Shown one piece after another: positions 52,093 through 60,718 of a stretch of 64,000 nucleotides of DNA. Position 1 is the stretch's first letter. Every line of letters begins with the position of its first letter. Location: the NCBI RefSeq assembly GCF_012927325.1, contig NZ_JABBGI010000006.1:124001-188000 (forward strand), written 5' to 3'. The notes under the pieces were generated by a model. The model saw only the letters and a program-made list of their open reading frames with translations, ran no database searches and was not told the DNA's origin. A program made the translations under genes and the position numbers. The stretch comes from Chryseobacterium antibioticum. GTDB lineage: Bacteria > Bacteroidota > Bacteroidia > Flavobacteriales > Weeksellaceae.

Positions 52093-53466
52093 ATGCAACT
52101 GTATAACACCTTAAGCGCAGAAGAAAGAGCTCAACTTATTGATGAAGCTGGTAAGGAACGCCTTACATTGTCTTTCTATGCGTATGCCAAAATTGAAGAT
52201 CCCAAAAAATTTCGCGACGAATTATTCATAGCCTGGAACGCACTTGATGCTCTTGGTCGTATATATGTTGCCCATGAAGGAATTAATGCTCAAATGAGTG
52301 TTCCTGCGGACCAATTTGAAGCATTTCGGTGTACGCTGGAAGTATACGAGTTTATGAAAGGAATTCGTTTAAATGTAGCCATTGAACAGGACAACCATTC
52401 TTTTTTAAAACTGACGATAAAAGTCAGACATAAAATTGTTGCCGATGGTTTGAATGACGATACTTTTGATGTTACCAACAAAGGAATTCACCTGAAAGCA
52501 CAGGAATTTAATAACTTACTTGAAGATCCAAACACCATCGTAGTAGATTTTAGAAATCACTACGAAAGTGAAGTGGGGCATTTCGAAGGGGCTATTACTC
52601 CTGATGTAGAAAATTTCAGAGAAAGTTTACCTATTATCCACGAACAATTACAGGATTTTAAAGAAGATAAAAATCTGTTGATGTATTGTACAGGCGGAAT
52701 TCGTTGTGAAAAAGCCAGTGCTTACTTCAAACATCAGGGTTTTAAAAACGTTTTCCAGTTAGAAGGCGGAATTATTGAATATACCCGTCAGATAAAAGAA
52801 GAAGGAATCAAGAGTAAATTTATCGGGAAAAACTTTGTATTTGATCACAGATTAGGTGAGCGAATTACAGACGATATTATTTCAAAATGCCATCAGTGTG
52901 GAAAGCCTTGTGACAACCATACCAACTGCTCCAATGATGCTTGTCATTTGTTATTTATTCAGTGTGACGACTGTAAAGCAGTTATGGAAAACTGCTGTTC
53001 GACAGAATGTCTGGATATTACCCATTTACCTTTAGCTGAACAGGTGAAATTAAGAGAGGGACTACAGGTTGGAAATAAAGTGTTTAGAAAAGGAAAATCT
53101 GATGCTTTGAAATTTAAAACCTCAGGCGACTTACCAAATGAACCTTTAGCAAAAGTTCAAACCAAAAATATCCGTAAAAAAATAGCGGTCAAAAAAGTAT
53201 TGCTTGGAAAGGCAGAACACTATTATACAAAATCAAAAATTGCACAGTTTTTGATCGAAAATAAAGAACTTTCAGTAGGTGACAAAGTATTGATTTCAGG
53301 TCCGACAACTGGTGAGCAAGAGGTAACCATTACTGAAATTTATGTGAATGGAGGTCCTTGTGAGACAGCAAAAGAAGGAGATCAAATCACTTTTGAACTT
53401 CCGTTTAGAGTTCGTTTATCTGATAAATTATATAAAATTTTAGAAGCTTCTGAAAACGCACAGTAA
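52093..53466 (+). CDS. trhO: TrhO-type rhodanese tRNA uridine hydroxylase with C-terminal extension
   Basis: 457 residues, about 100 more than E. coli TrhO (YceA, 350). N-terminal acylphosphatase-like part (YVAHEGINAQMSVPADQFEAF), rhodanese domain with the active-site loop Y-C199-T-G-G-I-R-C (the first Cys catalytic), then a Cys-rich zinc-binding tail (CHQCGKPCDNHTNCSNDACH ... CDDCKAVMENCC). From ~350 an extra domain follows: KIAVKKVLLGKAEHYYTKSKIAQFLIE ... LSVGDKVLISGPTTGEQEVTI ... KEGDQITFELPFRVRLSDKLYKI, which resembles the small beta-barrel at the end of U32 (TrhP) proteins. TrhO makes 5-hydroxyuridine at tRNA position 34 using oxygen. Confidence 0.92.
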   Translation: MQLYNTLSAEERAQLIDEAGKERLTLSFYAYAKIEDPKKFRDELFIAWNALDALGRIYVAHEGINAQMSVPADQFEAFRCTLEVYEFMKGIRLNVAIEQDNHSFLKLTIKVRHKIVADGLNDDTFDVTNKGIHLKAQEFNNLLEDPNTIVVDFRNHYESEVGHFEGAITPDVENFRESLPIIHEQLQDFKEDKNLLMYCTGGIRCEKASAYFKHQGFKNVFQLEGGIIEYTRQIKEEGIKSKFIGKNFVFDHRLGERITDDIISKCHQCGKPCDNHTNCSNDACHLLFIQCDDCKAVMENCCSTECLDITHLPLAEQVKLREGLQVGNKVFRKGKSDALKFKTSGDLPNEPLAKVQTKNIRKKIAVKKVLLGKAEHYYTKSKIAQFLIENKELSVGDKVLISGPTTGEQEVTITEIYVNGGPCETAKEGDQITFELPFRVRLSDKLYKILEASENAQ

Positions 53467-53468
53467 TC

Positions 53469-54044
53469 ATGTTAAAAGCTGAGCTTAGAAAAAAATATAT
53501 GCAAAAAAGAAAAGCCTTGTCAATTGATGAGGCTTTCTTGTTATCTGAGAAAATATTAGAACTTTTTTTAGATTATTTTAAACCTGAAAAAGAGGAGAAG
53601 GTTCATATATTCATCCCGATTAAAAAGTTTAATGAGATTGATACAAAAATCTTTATTGATGCTTTTTTAGAGAAAAATATGCGCGTTTTTGTCCCTAAAG
53701 TAGTAGCGGATAACCTGATCTCCGTAGAGATTAACAGGAGTACGGTATTTGAAGCCAGTAGTTGGGGGATCTCAGAACCTCTTTCCAACGAAGATTCCGG
53801 AGAGCATCATTTTGATTATGTGATTACGCCTTTACTCTACGGTGACCCTAAAGGAAATAGAGTAGGCTATGGAAAAGGTTTTTATGACACGTTTTTCCAA
53901 AGCATTTCAGCCTCGTCTAAAAAAATTGGGATCAACTACTTTGACCCGGATGAAGAGATCAACGACGTTTGGGAAAATGATATTCCTTTGGATTATTTGG
54001 TTACTCCTACTGAAGTACTGTCTTTTTTTAATGGTGAAGTATAG
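53469..54044 (+). CDS. 5-formyltetrahydrofolate cyclo-ligase
   Basis: 191 residues, usual length. Family features: LRKKYMQKRKALS at the N-terminus, FIPIKKFNEIDTK, and the ATP/folate loop GNRVGYGKGFYDTFF near residue 132. It converts 5-formyl-THF to 5,10-methenyl-THF using ATP. It follows trhO by 2 bp (same transcript) and its 3' end overlaps the convergent lipoprotein gene by 52 bp. Confidence 0.94.
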   Translation: MLKAELRKKYMQKRKALSIDEAFLLSEKILELFLDYFKPEKEEKVHIFIPIKKFNEIDTKIFIDAFLEKNMRVFVPKVVADNLISVEINRSTVFEASSWGISEPLSNEDSGEHHFDYVITPLLYGDPKGNRVGYGKGFYDTFFQSISASSKKIGINYFDPDEEINDVWENDIPLDYLVTPTEVLSFFNGEV

Positions 54045-54574
54045 AAGTCTAAGAAATAAAATTTAAATTCCTTTTTAATCATTGGAGTTGACAGGAGAAT
54101 ATACTGAGCATTTTTTTCAAAAGTTCCCAGAGATTTATTTTTGGCGTCAAAATATTCCAGATTGAATTTGGCATAATCCAACGTATCTTTTTTATAAAAC
54201 TCTTTATAAACATTCAGGCTGTTAACCTTTACCGATTTTACTTTCAGACTGTCTAGTTCTCTGAACAGTTTTCTAAACGTCATAGAATCAGGTTTATGGA
54301 AATAGCTTTCCATTTGTGAATAAATAACGGTGTCTATCTCTGTATTTCTGTTGCCGGATAAATAAAGAGTGGAAAGATCCAGGAGTTCCTGTACTTTCTG
54401 TTTGGTGATGGAATTAATGGCTTGCATACTGTCCATCTGTACCGCTGGATAGCTTTTTACATTGGTGCTGTTTCTTAGTTTATCCAGATCGCTTACTTCC
54501 GTCTTTTTATTATTGCAGGAAACAAATGCTAAAAAAAGGACGGTGAACATTAAAAACTTATTTATTTTCTTCAT
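53993..54574 (-). CDS. Small lipoprotein, unknown function
   Basis: 193 residues from the ATG at 54574 (MKKINKFLMFTVLFLAFVSCNNKKTE, lipobox Cys20); a frame four codons longer begins at 54586. Helical, charged body with FHKPDSMTFRKLFRELDSLKVKSVKV and LNVYKEFYKKDTLDYAKFNLEYFDAK. Overlaps the upstream 54558 gene by 17 bp (same strand) and the convergent cyclo-ligase by 52 bp. Family not recognised. Confidence 0.78.
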   Translation of the reverse strand: MKKINKFLMFTVLFLAFVSCNNKKTEVSDLDKLRNSTNVKSYPAVQMDSMQAINSITKQKVQELLDLSTLYLSGNRNTEIDTVIYSQMESYFHKPDSMTFRKLFRELDSLKVKSVKVNSLNVYKEFYKKDTLDYAKFNLEYFDAKNKSLGTFEKNAQYILLSTPMIKKEFKFYFLDFYTSPLKKDSTSVGVTK

Positions 54575-55739
54575 CTGTGGTGGCAATTTTAAATTTGATA
54601 GATACGATTTTTCCTTTACTGTCCTTTTTCATCTCGATAACATTAAGATTTTTCAAGGATGTGGTAGGGGTGGTGACCAGTGTGATATATCTTTGCTTAT
54701 CAAGTCTCTCTATACCGTAGGTTTTGTTGTCATATACCTGATAAATAACGGCGTTATTGCTGATCAGGTTTTCCAGTTGATTTCTTTTTTGCTTAATGAG
54801 GGCTACCTGTTCTTCAGGATTACCGCCTTTGATGTCTTTAATGGAGAAGTAATAGGCCGCCATTTTATAATCATCAGGTTTTAGTTCTATCATTTCCTCA
54901 TCCGGAGCATTCTCCAGGTTTCTGTTGACCTCCAGATATTCGTAGAAAGGAGCGCTGATTTGCATTTTAAGATTTTTGTCTTTCGTAGAATAGTAAAAAC
55001 ATTCCCCCGGTTTTATTTTAAACAGAAGAGGTGATTCATTTTCTTTGATCACTCTTATTTCAAGGGTATTGATAGCGAAAACGCCACGGTCTTTGTCCGT
55101 AAAACAATATTTATAGGTTTTTGAAAAAATTTCATCTTTAAAACCAAGAATTCCGGTAATGGTAATTAATATAGAAGTTATGATCGCCCAGGCGTGCTTT
55201 TTGACGAGATTTTTCCTTGGCGTTGAAGCTTGTATTTCTATATTTGTGGGTGTTGTCGGTTTTTGAGTAATTATTTGATTATCAGTGGTTGATTTTTGTA
55301 AATCAATGTTTTCTTGTGACTGATATTCAATTTTTTTGTCTGAAATTTCAGTTTTGGGCAAATCGAGCGCTGCTGATACAGTTTTTTCTAATTCCCTGAT
55401 TTCTTCTTCCTCAAGATCTTCATTTTCCTGCAGTAATTCTCCTGCAAAAAGATGTTGTTTCTTGAAGTCATACCATGAATCGTATCCTGCATAGATGCTC
55501 AATAAATTGAGCATATCGATTCTCGGCAATTTGGTGACTGGTGAAGTTTTGAAATAGGTGTAAAATGACTTTTCACTGATGTTGCCTTTTGCTTTTTTGC
55601 GAAGGTCTTCCTGGAAATATATAATATCTATACCCTTCCATTTTGAAATATCATCATGGGAAGAGCTGGATTCTTTTAAAAATTCTGTCTGAACATCCTT
55701 TTTTAGCTGCTCAAAATGTAATAGATCTAAATCTGTCAA
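54558..55739 (-). CDS. Single-pass membrane protein with helical N-terminal domain, unknown function
   Basis: 393 residues. Residues ~30-95 (ISEKSFYTYFKTSPVTKLPRIDMLNLLSIYAGYDSWYDFKKQ) resemble the helical, possibly DNA-binding N-terminal module found before TM segments in some Bacteroidota proteins. A Ser/Thr/Pro/Gln linker, one TM helix (~186-204, HAWAIITSILITITGILGF) and a periplasmic beta-rich domain (EIRVIKENESPLLFKIKPGECFYYSTKDKN) follow. This arrangement could pass an envelope signal to the cytoplasm. It is co-transcribed with the overlapping lipoprotein gene. Confidence 0.78.
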   Translation of the reverse strand: MTDLDLLHFEQLKKDVQTEFLKESSSSHDDISKWKGIDIIYFQEDLRKKAKGNISEKSFYTYFKTSPVTKLPRIDMLNLLSIYAGYDSWYDFKKQHLFAGELLQENEDLEEEEIRELEKTVSAALDLPKTEISDKKIEYQSQENIDLQKSTTDNQIITQKPTTPTNIEIQASTPRKNLVKKHAWAIITSILITITGILGFKDEIFSKTYKYCFTDKDRGVFAINTLEIRVIKENESPLLFKIKPGECFYYSTKDKNLKMQISAPFYEYLEVNRNLENAPDEEMIELKPDDYKMAAYYFSIKDIKGGNPEEQVALIKQKRNQLENLISNNAVIYQVYDNKTYGIERLDKQRYITLVTTPTTSLKNLNVIEMKKDSKGKIVSIKFKIATTDEENK

Positions 55740-55844
55740 TTTTTATAAAATAATTAAAATGTTGATTATCAGTATTGTTTTTTTGTAAAACTATTTTACA
55801 AATGTATTACAATTATTTTTCATAAACAACTTTTGTATCTGGTC

Positions 55845-55852
55845 TACCTTTG
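55845..55852 (+). promoter_or_regulatory. -7 box upstream of the Ala-rich lipoprotein gene
   Basis: TACCTTTG, about 70 bp before the ATG at 55923. No well-placed -33 element. Confidence 0.5.
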
Positions 55853-55922
55853 TCTTGTTCAAATAACAGAACAGAAGAAAATTTATATAAAACAATATTA
55901 ACAAAATTAAATTTAATTTATT

Positions 55923-56264
55923 ATGAAAAAGTCATTATTCGTAGCTGCTATCGCTGCAATCTCTCTAGTTGCTTGTAAAAAAACTGAAGCTACTTCTACT
56001 GAAGGAGCAACTGATTCTGCTGCTGCTAACGTAGCTGATTCTGCTGCTGTAGTTTCTGATTCTGCTGCTAAAGTAATTGATTCAGCTGCTAACGTTGCTG
56101 TTGACGCTACTAAAGATGCTGCTGCTGCTACAACTGCTGCTGGTGCTGAAGCTGCTAAAGCTACAACTGAAGCTGCTGCTGACGCTGCTAAAGGCGCTGC
56201 TGATGCTGCTAAAGGTGCTGCTAAAGATGCTGCTAAAGAAGTTAAAGACGCTGCTAAGAAATAA
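55923..56264 (+). CDS. Ala-rich repetitive lipoprotein
   Basis: 113 residues. Lipoprotein signal (ISLVACKKTE, Cys18). The remainder is low complexity: heptad-like units (A)DSAA-x-x-V (ADSAAVV, SDSAAKV, IDSAANV) and then AAKD/AAKG units, predicting a long amphipathic helix comparable to LEA-like or murein-lipoprotein-like rods. Ala is mostly encoded by GCT, giving long GCTGCT tracts. Role unknown; a structural or stress-protective envelope protein is plausible. Confidence 0.88.
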   Translation: MKKSLFVAAIAAISLVACKKTEATSTEGATDSAAANVADSAAVVSDSAAKVIDSAANVAVDATKDAAAATTAAGAEAAKATTEAAADAAKGAADAAKGAAKDAAKEVKDAAKK

Positions 56265-56290
56265 TTCTAGCAATAGCTTAACAATAAAAG

Positions 56291-56320
56291 AACCGTTTCA
56301 CCTGGTGAGACGGTTTTTTT
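56291..56320 (+). terminator. Terminator of the Ala-rich lipoprotein gene
   Basis: AACCGTTTCACC pairs with GGTGAGACGGTT (one G-T wobble), followed by seven T. Confidence 0.85.
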
Positions 56321-56471
56321 ATGCGTTATATTTTAGAAGATGGAAGATATAAGGATTGAAGATGGGTATTCCTGTTAATCTTTTAATTTCTCAAAGATCT
56401 TTGATAGGGCTTTCAGTTGTTTTTAAACATTAATAACTTCCCTCTCCGCACTTCAAACTTCCTGTCAAATC

Positions 56472-57239
56472 TTATCCTTTCTTCTGTTTTAAAGATTCAT
56501 AACAAGTAATGGCCACAGCATTGCTCAAATTTAAAGAATCAATACTTCCTGCCATTGGAATCAAGGTGTTTTTTCCTTTTCCAATCCAGAAATCACTTAG
56601 TCCTGAATGCTCAGTTCCAAACAACACAGCAGAGCGCTGTCTGAAATCCTTTTTATAAATATCTTCGGCAGTCTCATCCATAAGAGTAGTGTAGATATTG
56701 AACTTATTTCTCTGAAGAAATTCAAAGGTTTCTTCATTTTCAGCCTCATAAACTTCCATTCCAAAGAGACATCCAACACTTGAGCGTATCACATTTGGAT
56801 TATAAAAGTCCGCTTTTCCGTCTGCAACAATCAAGGCATCTATTCCAAAAGCTTCGCAGCTTCTCAAGATGGCACCTAAATTACCCGGTTTTTCAACACC
56901 TTCGACAATAATTACAGTAGAGTTTTCTTTAGGAATAAATGACGATAGAAGGTTTTCTTTAGTTTGATAGATTCCGATAATTCCTTCAGAACTCCCTCTG
57001 TACGCTATTTTTTCGTATACTTTTTCGCTTACATGATGGATTCTGCCTTCCGGAAGCTTTCCTTTAAAGATATTTTCACATACAAAAAACTCTACAGGTT
57101 CAAAATCATACTGTAAAGCTCTTTCGTTTTCCTGCTGTCCTTCAACAACAAAAACTTTTGATTTTTTACGGAACCTGTTGTCAGCCAAAAGCTTGGTGAC
57201 ATTTTTTATTTTTTCGTTTTGAAAGCTTTCTATCAACAT
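56472..57239 (-). CDS. TrmH/SpoU-family RNA 2'-O-methyltransferase
   Basis: 255 residues. N-terminal RNA-binding part (KVFVVEGQQENERALQYD), then the knotted SPOUT domain with its three motifs: VEGVEKPGNLGAILRSCEAFG, VLFGTEHSGLSDFW and IPMAGSIDSLNLSNAVAITCYE. It methylates the ribose of an rRNA or tRNA nucleotide; the exact target (RlmB-like or TrmH-like) is not decidable from sequence alone. Confidence 0.93.
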   Translation of the reverse strand: MLIESFQNEKIKNVTKLLADNRFRKKSKVFVVEGQQENERALQYDFEPVEFFVCENIFKGKLPEGRIHHVSEKVYEKIAYRGSSEGIIGIYQTKENLLSSFIPKENSTVIIVEGVEKPGNLGAILRSCEAFGIDALIVADGKADFYNPNVIRSSVGCLFGMEVYEAENEETFEFLQRNKFNIYTTLMDETAEDIYKKDFRQRSAVLFGTEHSGLSDFWIGKGKNTLIPMAGSIDSLNLSNAVAITCYESLKQKKG

Positions 57240-57350
57240 GCTGCAAAATTATGCAAAATTTGTGATTAGGGCTGCTTAGTTTTAATGAAAAGGGATGTTC
57301 TAATGATTACGAAGAGAAATTTTCTTTCTGAATTAATTTTTCGAAATGTT

Positions 57351-57758
57351 CTAAGCAGATGGCTTAGACCTTAAGAGAATTAAGCTGCCAATAAACATCG
57401 TAACACAACTTGTGATCCATAGATAGTATCCTAAACCATACGATGTAATAGAAGATTTGTGTCCCGCTTCATTTACAGTTATTTCAGTTTCTGTCAAATA
57501 ATAAAAAGCTACAGCTACAGAAAGTAAGCCCAGGAAAGCGGCAATTTTTGGCTGTTTGACCAACATGAAAATCCATGAAAAAAAGAGTATTGGATTAGCT
57601 AACCATGAAGTTCCGTCTCCGCTGAGATCTGCCCACCCTAACAGGAATAGGGACAAACCATACATTTCACTGCCTTTTTTTGTGAAAACTGCCGGCAAAA
57701 CCAAAGAAATTATAAAAAAAGCTATACTGAGGATTAAGATAATGTGGTTCTTTTTCAT
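57351..57758 (-). CDS. Small four-helix membrane protein, unknown function
   Basis: 135 residues, four TM helices (IILILSIAFFIISLVLPAVF, WLANPILFFSWIFMLV, IAAFLGLLSVAVAFYYL, YYLWITSCVTMFIGSLILLR) with a polar loop at residues ~92-107. It starts 1 bp after the rmuC stop, on the same strand, so co-translated. Family not recognised. Confidence 0.8.
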   Translation of the reverse strand: MKKNHIILILSIAFFIISLVLPAVFTKKGSEMYGLSLFLLGWADLSGDGTSWLANPILFFSWIFMLVKQPKIAAFLGLLSVAVAFYYLTETEITVNEAGHKSSITSYGLGYYLWITSCVTMFIGSLILLRSKPSA

Positions 57759-57759
57759 A

Positions 57760-59262
57760 TTAATTTTCTGTTTCTAAGAAATCACTGTTGTCAATAAGAC
57801 TCTGTGGTAAATCTTTTTTGTTTTTGATGCCCAGAGATTTCAGTTTCTGAGTCTGGATGACCAGATTGTCATTTCCTGTAGAAAGCTGCTTATAAGCATC
57901 GTTGTAAACATTTTTAGCCTGATCAAGATTTTTGCCGACTTTCTCGAGATTGTCTACAAAACCTACAAATTTATCATACAGTTTTGCCCCACGATCGGCA
58001 ATCTCCATAGAGTTTTTGTTCTGATATTCCCGTTTCCAAAGATCTGCAATAAGTTTCAGGGAAGTAATCAGATTGCTTGGATTGAGAAGTAAAATTCTTC
58101 TTTCGTAAGAAAAATTCCAAAGATTCTGGTCTGCCTGCATCGCGGCAATATAAGCAGGTTCACTTGGAATGAACATCATTACGAAGTCCAGAGATTTCCC
58201 GTAATCATCATAGGCTTTCTGACTTAGCTGAAGAATGTGATTTTTGATAGAACCTAAATGTTGGCTGAGTTTCATGGCATAAACATCCTGATCGGTCTCA
58301 TCCACCAGTTCCGTGAATGCGGTGAGAGATACTTTAGAATCAATGATTACGTTTCTTTCGTCCGGATATTTTATCACAGCATCCGGACGCATTTTCTTAC
58401 CTGAAAATTCAGAGAACAGGGCTTTATTATCTTCGTCACGAAGTTCGTGTTCAAGGAAATATTCTCTTCCTTTTACGAGTCCGGATTTTTCGAGGATACT
58501 TTCAAGGATCATTTCTCCCCAGTTCCCTTGTGTTTTGCTTTCCCCTTTTAATGCCCGAGTCAGTTTTTTAGCATCTTCTGAGATCTGCTGATTCAGTTCC
58601 GCCAGTTCTTTTACCTTTTCGGCAAGAGAAAAACGTTCTTTATTTTCCTTTTCATAAGCTTCATTCACTCTGTTTTTCAGATCGGTGATCTTTTCCTGGA
58701 AAGGTTCAAGGATGTTTTTTAAATTACTCTGGTTTAAAGTAGTAAACTTCTCCGTTTTTTCATCTAAAATTTTATTGGCCAGATTTTCAAACTGCAGTTT
58801 CGATTCTTCCTGAATTTTGGTGATTTCCTCCTTCTGGGTGTCAAGTGACTGCTGCATACTTTCATTTTTAGCAGAGAGTTCAGAATTTTTGGCAAAAATA
58901 TGTTGCTTCTCGGATATCAGATTTTCAATTTGAGAAGTCTGTTTTAAATTAAGCTGTTTCTGTTCCGAAAACTGAGAGTTTAAGGAAGCGTGTTCAGCAG
59001 AGATTTTTGCGTATTCATTTTTCAAATCATTCAGAAGATCGGTTTGCAGCTGGTTCTGCTCTTTTTCCCTGCTGATATTTTGGTTCAGTTCCTGAACTTT
59101 CAGGGTAAGGTTTTCCAGATCCGAATGATTTTTGATATGCAGATTATTCAGTTCATCATAAGAACTTCTTGAAACCGTAGACGATTTTAAAGCAAAATAT
59201 AAAATAACGGCTCCAAGAACTCCGCCGGCAATACATCCAATAATTAAATAGGTCATCTCCAT
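57760..59262 (-). CDS. rmuC: DNA recombination protein RmuC homologue
   Basis: 500 residues. N-terminal TM helix (LIIGCIAGGVLGAVILYFAL), a long coiled coil (~30-200), and the conserved RmuC nuclease-like domain (LAELNQQISEDAKKLTRALKGESKTQGNWGEMILESILEKSGL ... RPDAVIKYPDERNVIIDSKVSLTAF ... VMMFIPSEPAYIAA). RmuC limits inversions at short inverted repeats and acts with phage-defence and recombination systems in some bacteria. Confidence 0.95.
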   Translation of the reverse strand: MEMTYLIIGCIAGGVLGAVILYFALKSSTVSRSSYDELNNLHIKNHSDLENLTLKVQELNQNISREKEQNQLQTDLLNDLKNEYAKISAEHASLNSQFSEQKQLNLKQTSQIENLISEKQHIFAKNSELSAKNESMQQSLDTQKEEITKIQEESKLQFENLANKILDEKTEKFTTLNQSNLKNILEPFQEKITDLKNRVNEAYEKENKERFSLAEKVKELAELNQQISEDAKKLTRALKGESKTQGNWGEMILESILEKSGLVKGREYFLEHELRDEDNKALFSEFSGKKMRPDAVIKYPDERNVIIDSKVSLTAFTELVDETDQDVYAMKLSQHLGSIKNHILQLSQKAYDDYGKSLDFVMMFIPSEPAYIAAMQADQNLWNFSYERRILLLNPSNLITSLKLIADLWKREYQNKNSMEIADRGAKLYDKFVGFVDNLEKVGKNLDQAKNVYNDAYKQLSTGNDNLVIQTQKLKSLGIKNKKDLPQSLIDNSDFLETEN

Positions 59263-59351
59263 GTTTCAAAATTACAAAAGAAAAATTAATTTATGTTTAA
59301 AATAAGAGACTGGAAGCCTGAAGTTGGAAGAGGGAAGGTATTGAGAGGAAG

Positions 59352-59386
59352 TATCCTTGTCAAGGTTTTAAACCTTGACAAGGATA
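59352..59386. repeat. Long perfect inverted repeat (17-bp arms)
   Basis: TATCCTTGTCAAGGTTT - T - AAACCTTGACAAGGATA. Nearly no loop and no T-run on either side, so it is not a standard terminator. It lies between the DUF5995 gene and rmuC and could be a REP-like palindrome. Confidence 0.85.
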
Positions 59387-59440
59387 GTCATTAATCTCTA
59401 AATCTATCTCCAAACTCAGGTTAATAAAGTAAGATCGAGT

Positions 59441-60196
59441 TTAAACTACTGTTGTTCCGCATAAAATTTCAATATTTTTCACAATATCACTGCTCTCACA
59501 TTTTTTCAGTTCTTTAGTCAGAGCCGGAGTCAATATCTTTGGATTTAAAATTTGTGATGCTATTTTTGCAGCAGCATAATCTACAATATTAATGACTGAT
59601 TCTCTTAAAAAGTTAGGGGTATTGGATGCAATAACTGCCGTGGTCCAGGAAGTTTCTCTTGCTTTGGAAATAGCAAAATCCAGAACGGCATTATCTTTTC
59701 CGTTGGAAATTTTATCAATGAGACCTACCGGATAGCAGATTGTATTCAGAGAATCCTGAACTTGCTGGTTGATGGAGGTGATAACAGTATTGATGTTTTC
59801 AAAATCCTTTTTTAGCGGATTGATTTTACGGTACGGCATCACTGTTGCGGCAGAAATTCCCAGATCCAGATTAATATGAGCATTCATTCCTAAGAAGATA
59901 TGCTGCAGGATTAGAAGGTTTTTATTTTTGGTTGCTTCAAAAGTTGTATACCATGATTGGGTGCATTTTTTTCCTTTGCTGTAATTTTCCCAGGCTTCCA
60001 GATATCTTTGCGCAAAAGCGATGTCTAGCTGTGTCATTCTAGGATTATCCTCAAATTTTTTCTGCTGAATTCCTTTCAGTACCTGAGCGGTCATAATGCG
60101 GTAAGTGCAAGCAAAATATCCGGCCGGGCTTTGGTTTTCTTTACACCAAATGATGATCGCATCCAGTTTTTGCAGAACTTCTTCTATTGTTTTCAT
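59441..60196 (-). CDS. DUF5995-family protein
   Basis: 251 residues, no signal peptide or TM. Characteristic stretch LQHIFLGMNAHINLDLGISAATVMP (His-containing, possible metal site), with FACTYRIMTAQVLKGI and ISKARETSWTTAVIAS. The family is widespread in Bacteroidota; its function is unknown. Confidence 0.82.
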   Translation of the reverse strand: MKTIEEVLQKLDAIIIWCKENQSPAGYFACTYRIMTAQVLKGIQQKKFEDNPRMTQLDIAFAQRYLEAWENYSKGKKCTQSWYTTFEATKNKNLLILQHIFLGMNAHINLDLGISAATVMPYRKINPLKKDFENINTVITSINQQVQDSLNTICYPVGLIDKISNGKDNAVLDFAISKARETSWTTAVIASNTPNFLRESVINIVDYAAAKIASQILNPKILTPALTKELKKCESSDIVKNIEILCGTTVV

Positions 60197-60285
60197 GGTG
60201 GTTTTTGTTTATTTAAAGATAATAAAAACCTGTGATCAGTGGTGTATTGCTTTGAAAACGAGTAGAAGTGATCTTTTTAATAAGG

Positions 60286-60316
60286 AAAAAGTGAGCCGGA
60301 AAGCTCACTTTATTTT
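60286..60316 (-). terminator. Terminator of the double-glycine peptide gene
   Basis: 9-bp stem AAAGTGAGC/GCTCACTTT with a 6-nt loop; the minus-strand side continues into T-rich sequence. Confidence 0.7.
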
Positions 60317-60327
60317 TGTTGATCAGA

Positions 60328-60564
60328 TTATGGAGTGATGGTAATCGGATCTGGAAAAGGTTCAAGAACCAATGGTTTACACATGGCGGCCGGTTCGCAT
60401 CTGTTCCCCATGCATATAAAATTAGTCATCGTGGTGGAGCCGTCAGGACATCTGATCATGGCTTCACCAGGACATCCTCCGGGACATGGTGCCGGATATA
60501 AGTACCCGCCGAATACATCTTTCAGTTCTGTTCTCGAAAGTTTTGATAGGTTCGTCTTTTTCAT
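60328..60564 (-). CDS. Bacteriocin-like double-glycine leader peptide with Cys-rich core
   Basis: 78 residues. Leader MKKTNLSKLSRTELKDVFGG ends in Gly-Gly, the cleavage site of peptidase-C39/ABC exporters; leaders of the form LSK(L)SRxELKxxxGG are common in Chryseobacterium bacteriocin-like peptides. The core (21-78) is Pro/Cys-rich: CPGGC, RC, FIC, RC, MC, six Cys in all, pointing to disulfides or thioether bridges. There is no modifying enzyme or exporter next to it, so the machinery, if any, is elsewhere. Own terminator at 60286. Confidence 0.8.
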   Translation of the reverse strand: MKKTNLSKLSRTELKDVFGGYLYPAPCPGGCPGEAMIRCPDGSTTMTNFICMGNRCEPAAMCKPLVLEPFPDPITITP

Positions 60565-60625
60565 GGAATTAATTTTTTTGATGGTTTTAATTTGTATAGT
60601 TTTGAAAATGAATCTCTAAGATAGT

Positions 60626-60661
60626 AAAAAAATAAATCACTATGTAACATCATAGTGATTT
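60626..60661 (-). terminator. Terminator of the isochorismatase-type gene
   Basis: 11-bp stem AAATCACTATG/CATAGTGATTT; on the minus strand it runs into a stretch of seven T. Confidence 0.78.
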
Positions 60662-60718
60662 ATTTAAGTTTTATTCAGCTTTTTCGGGACAGATAGCTAT
60701 TGGCATGCTATCAGTTTT

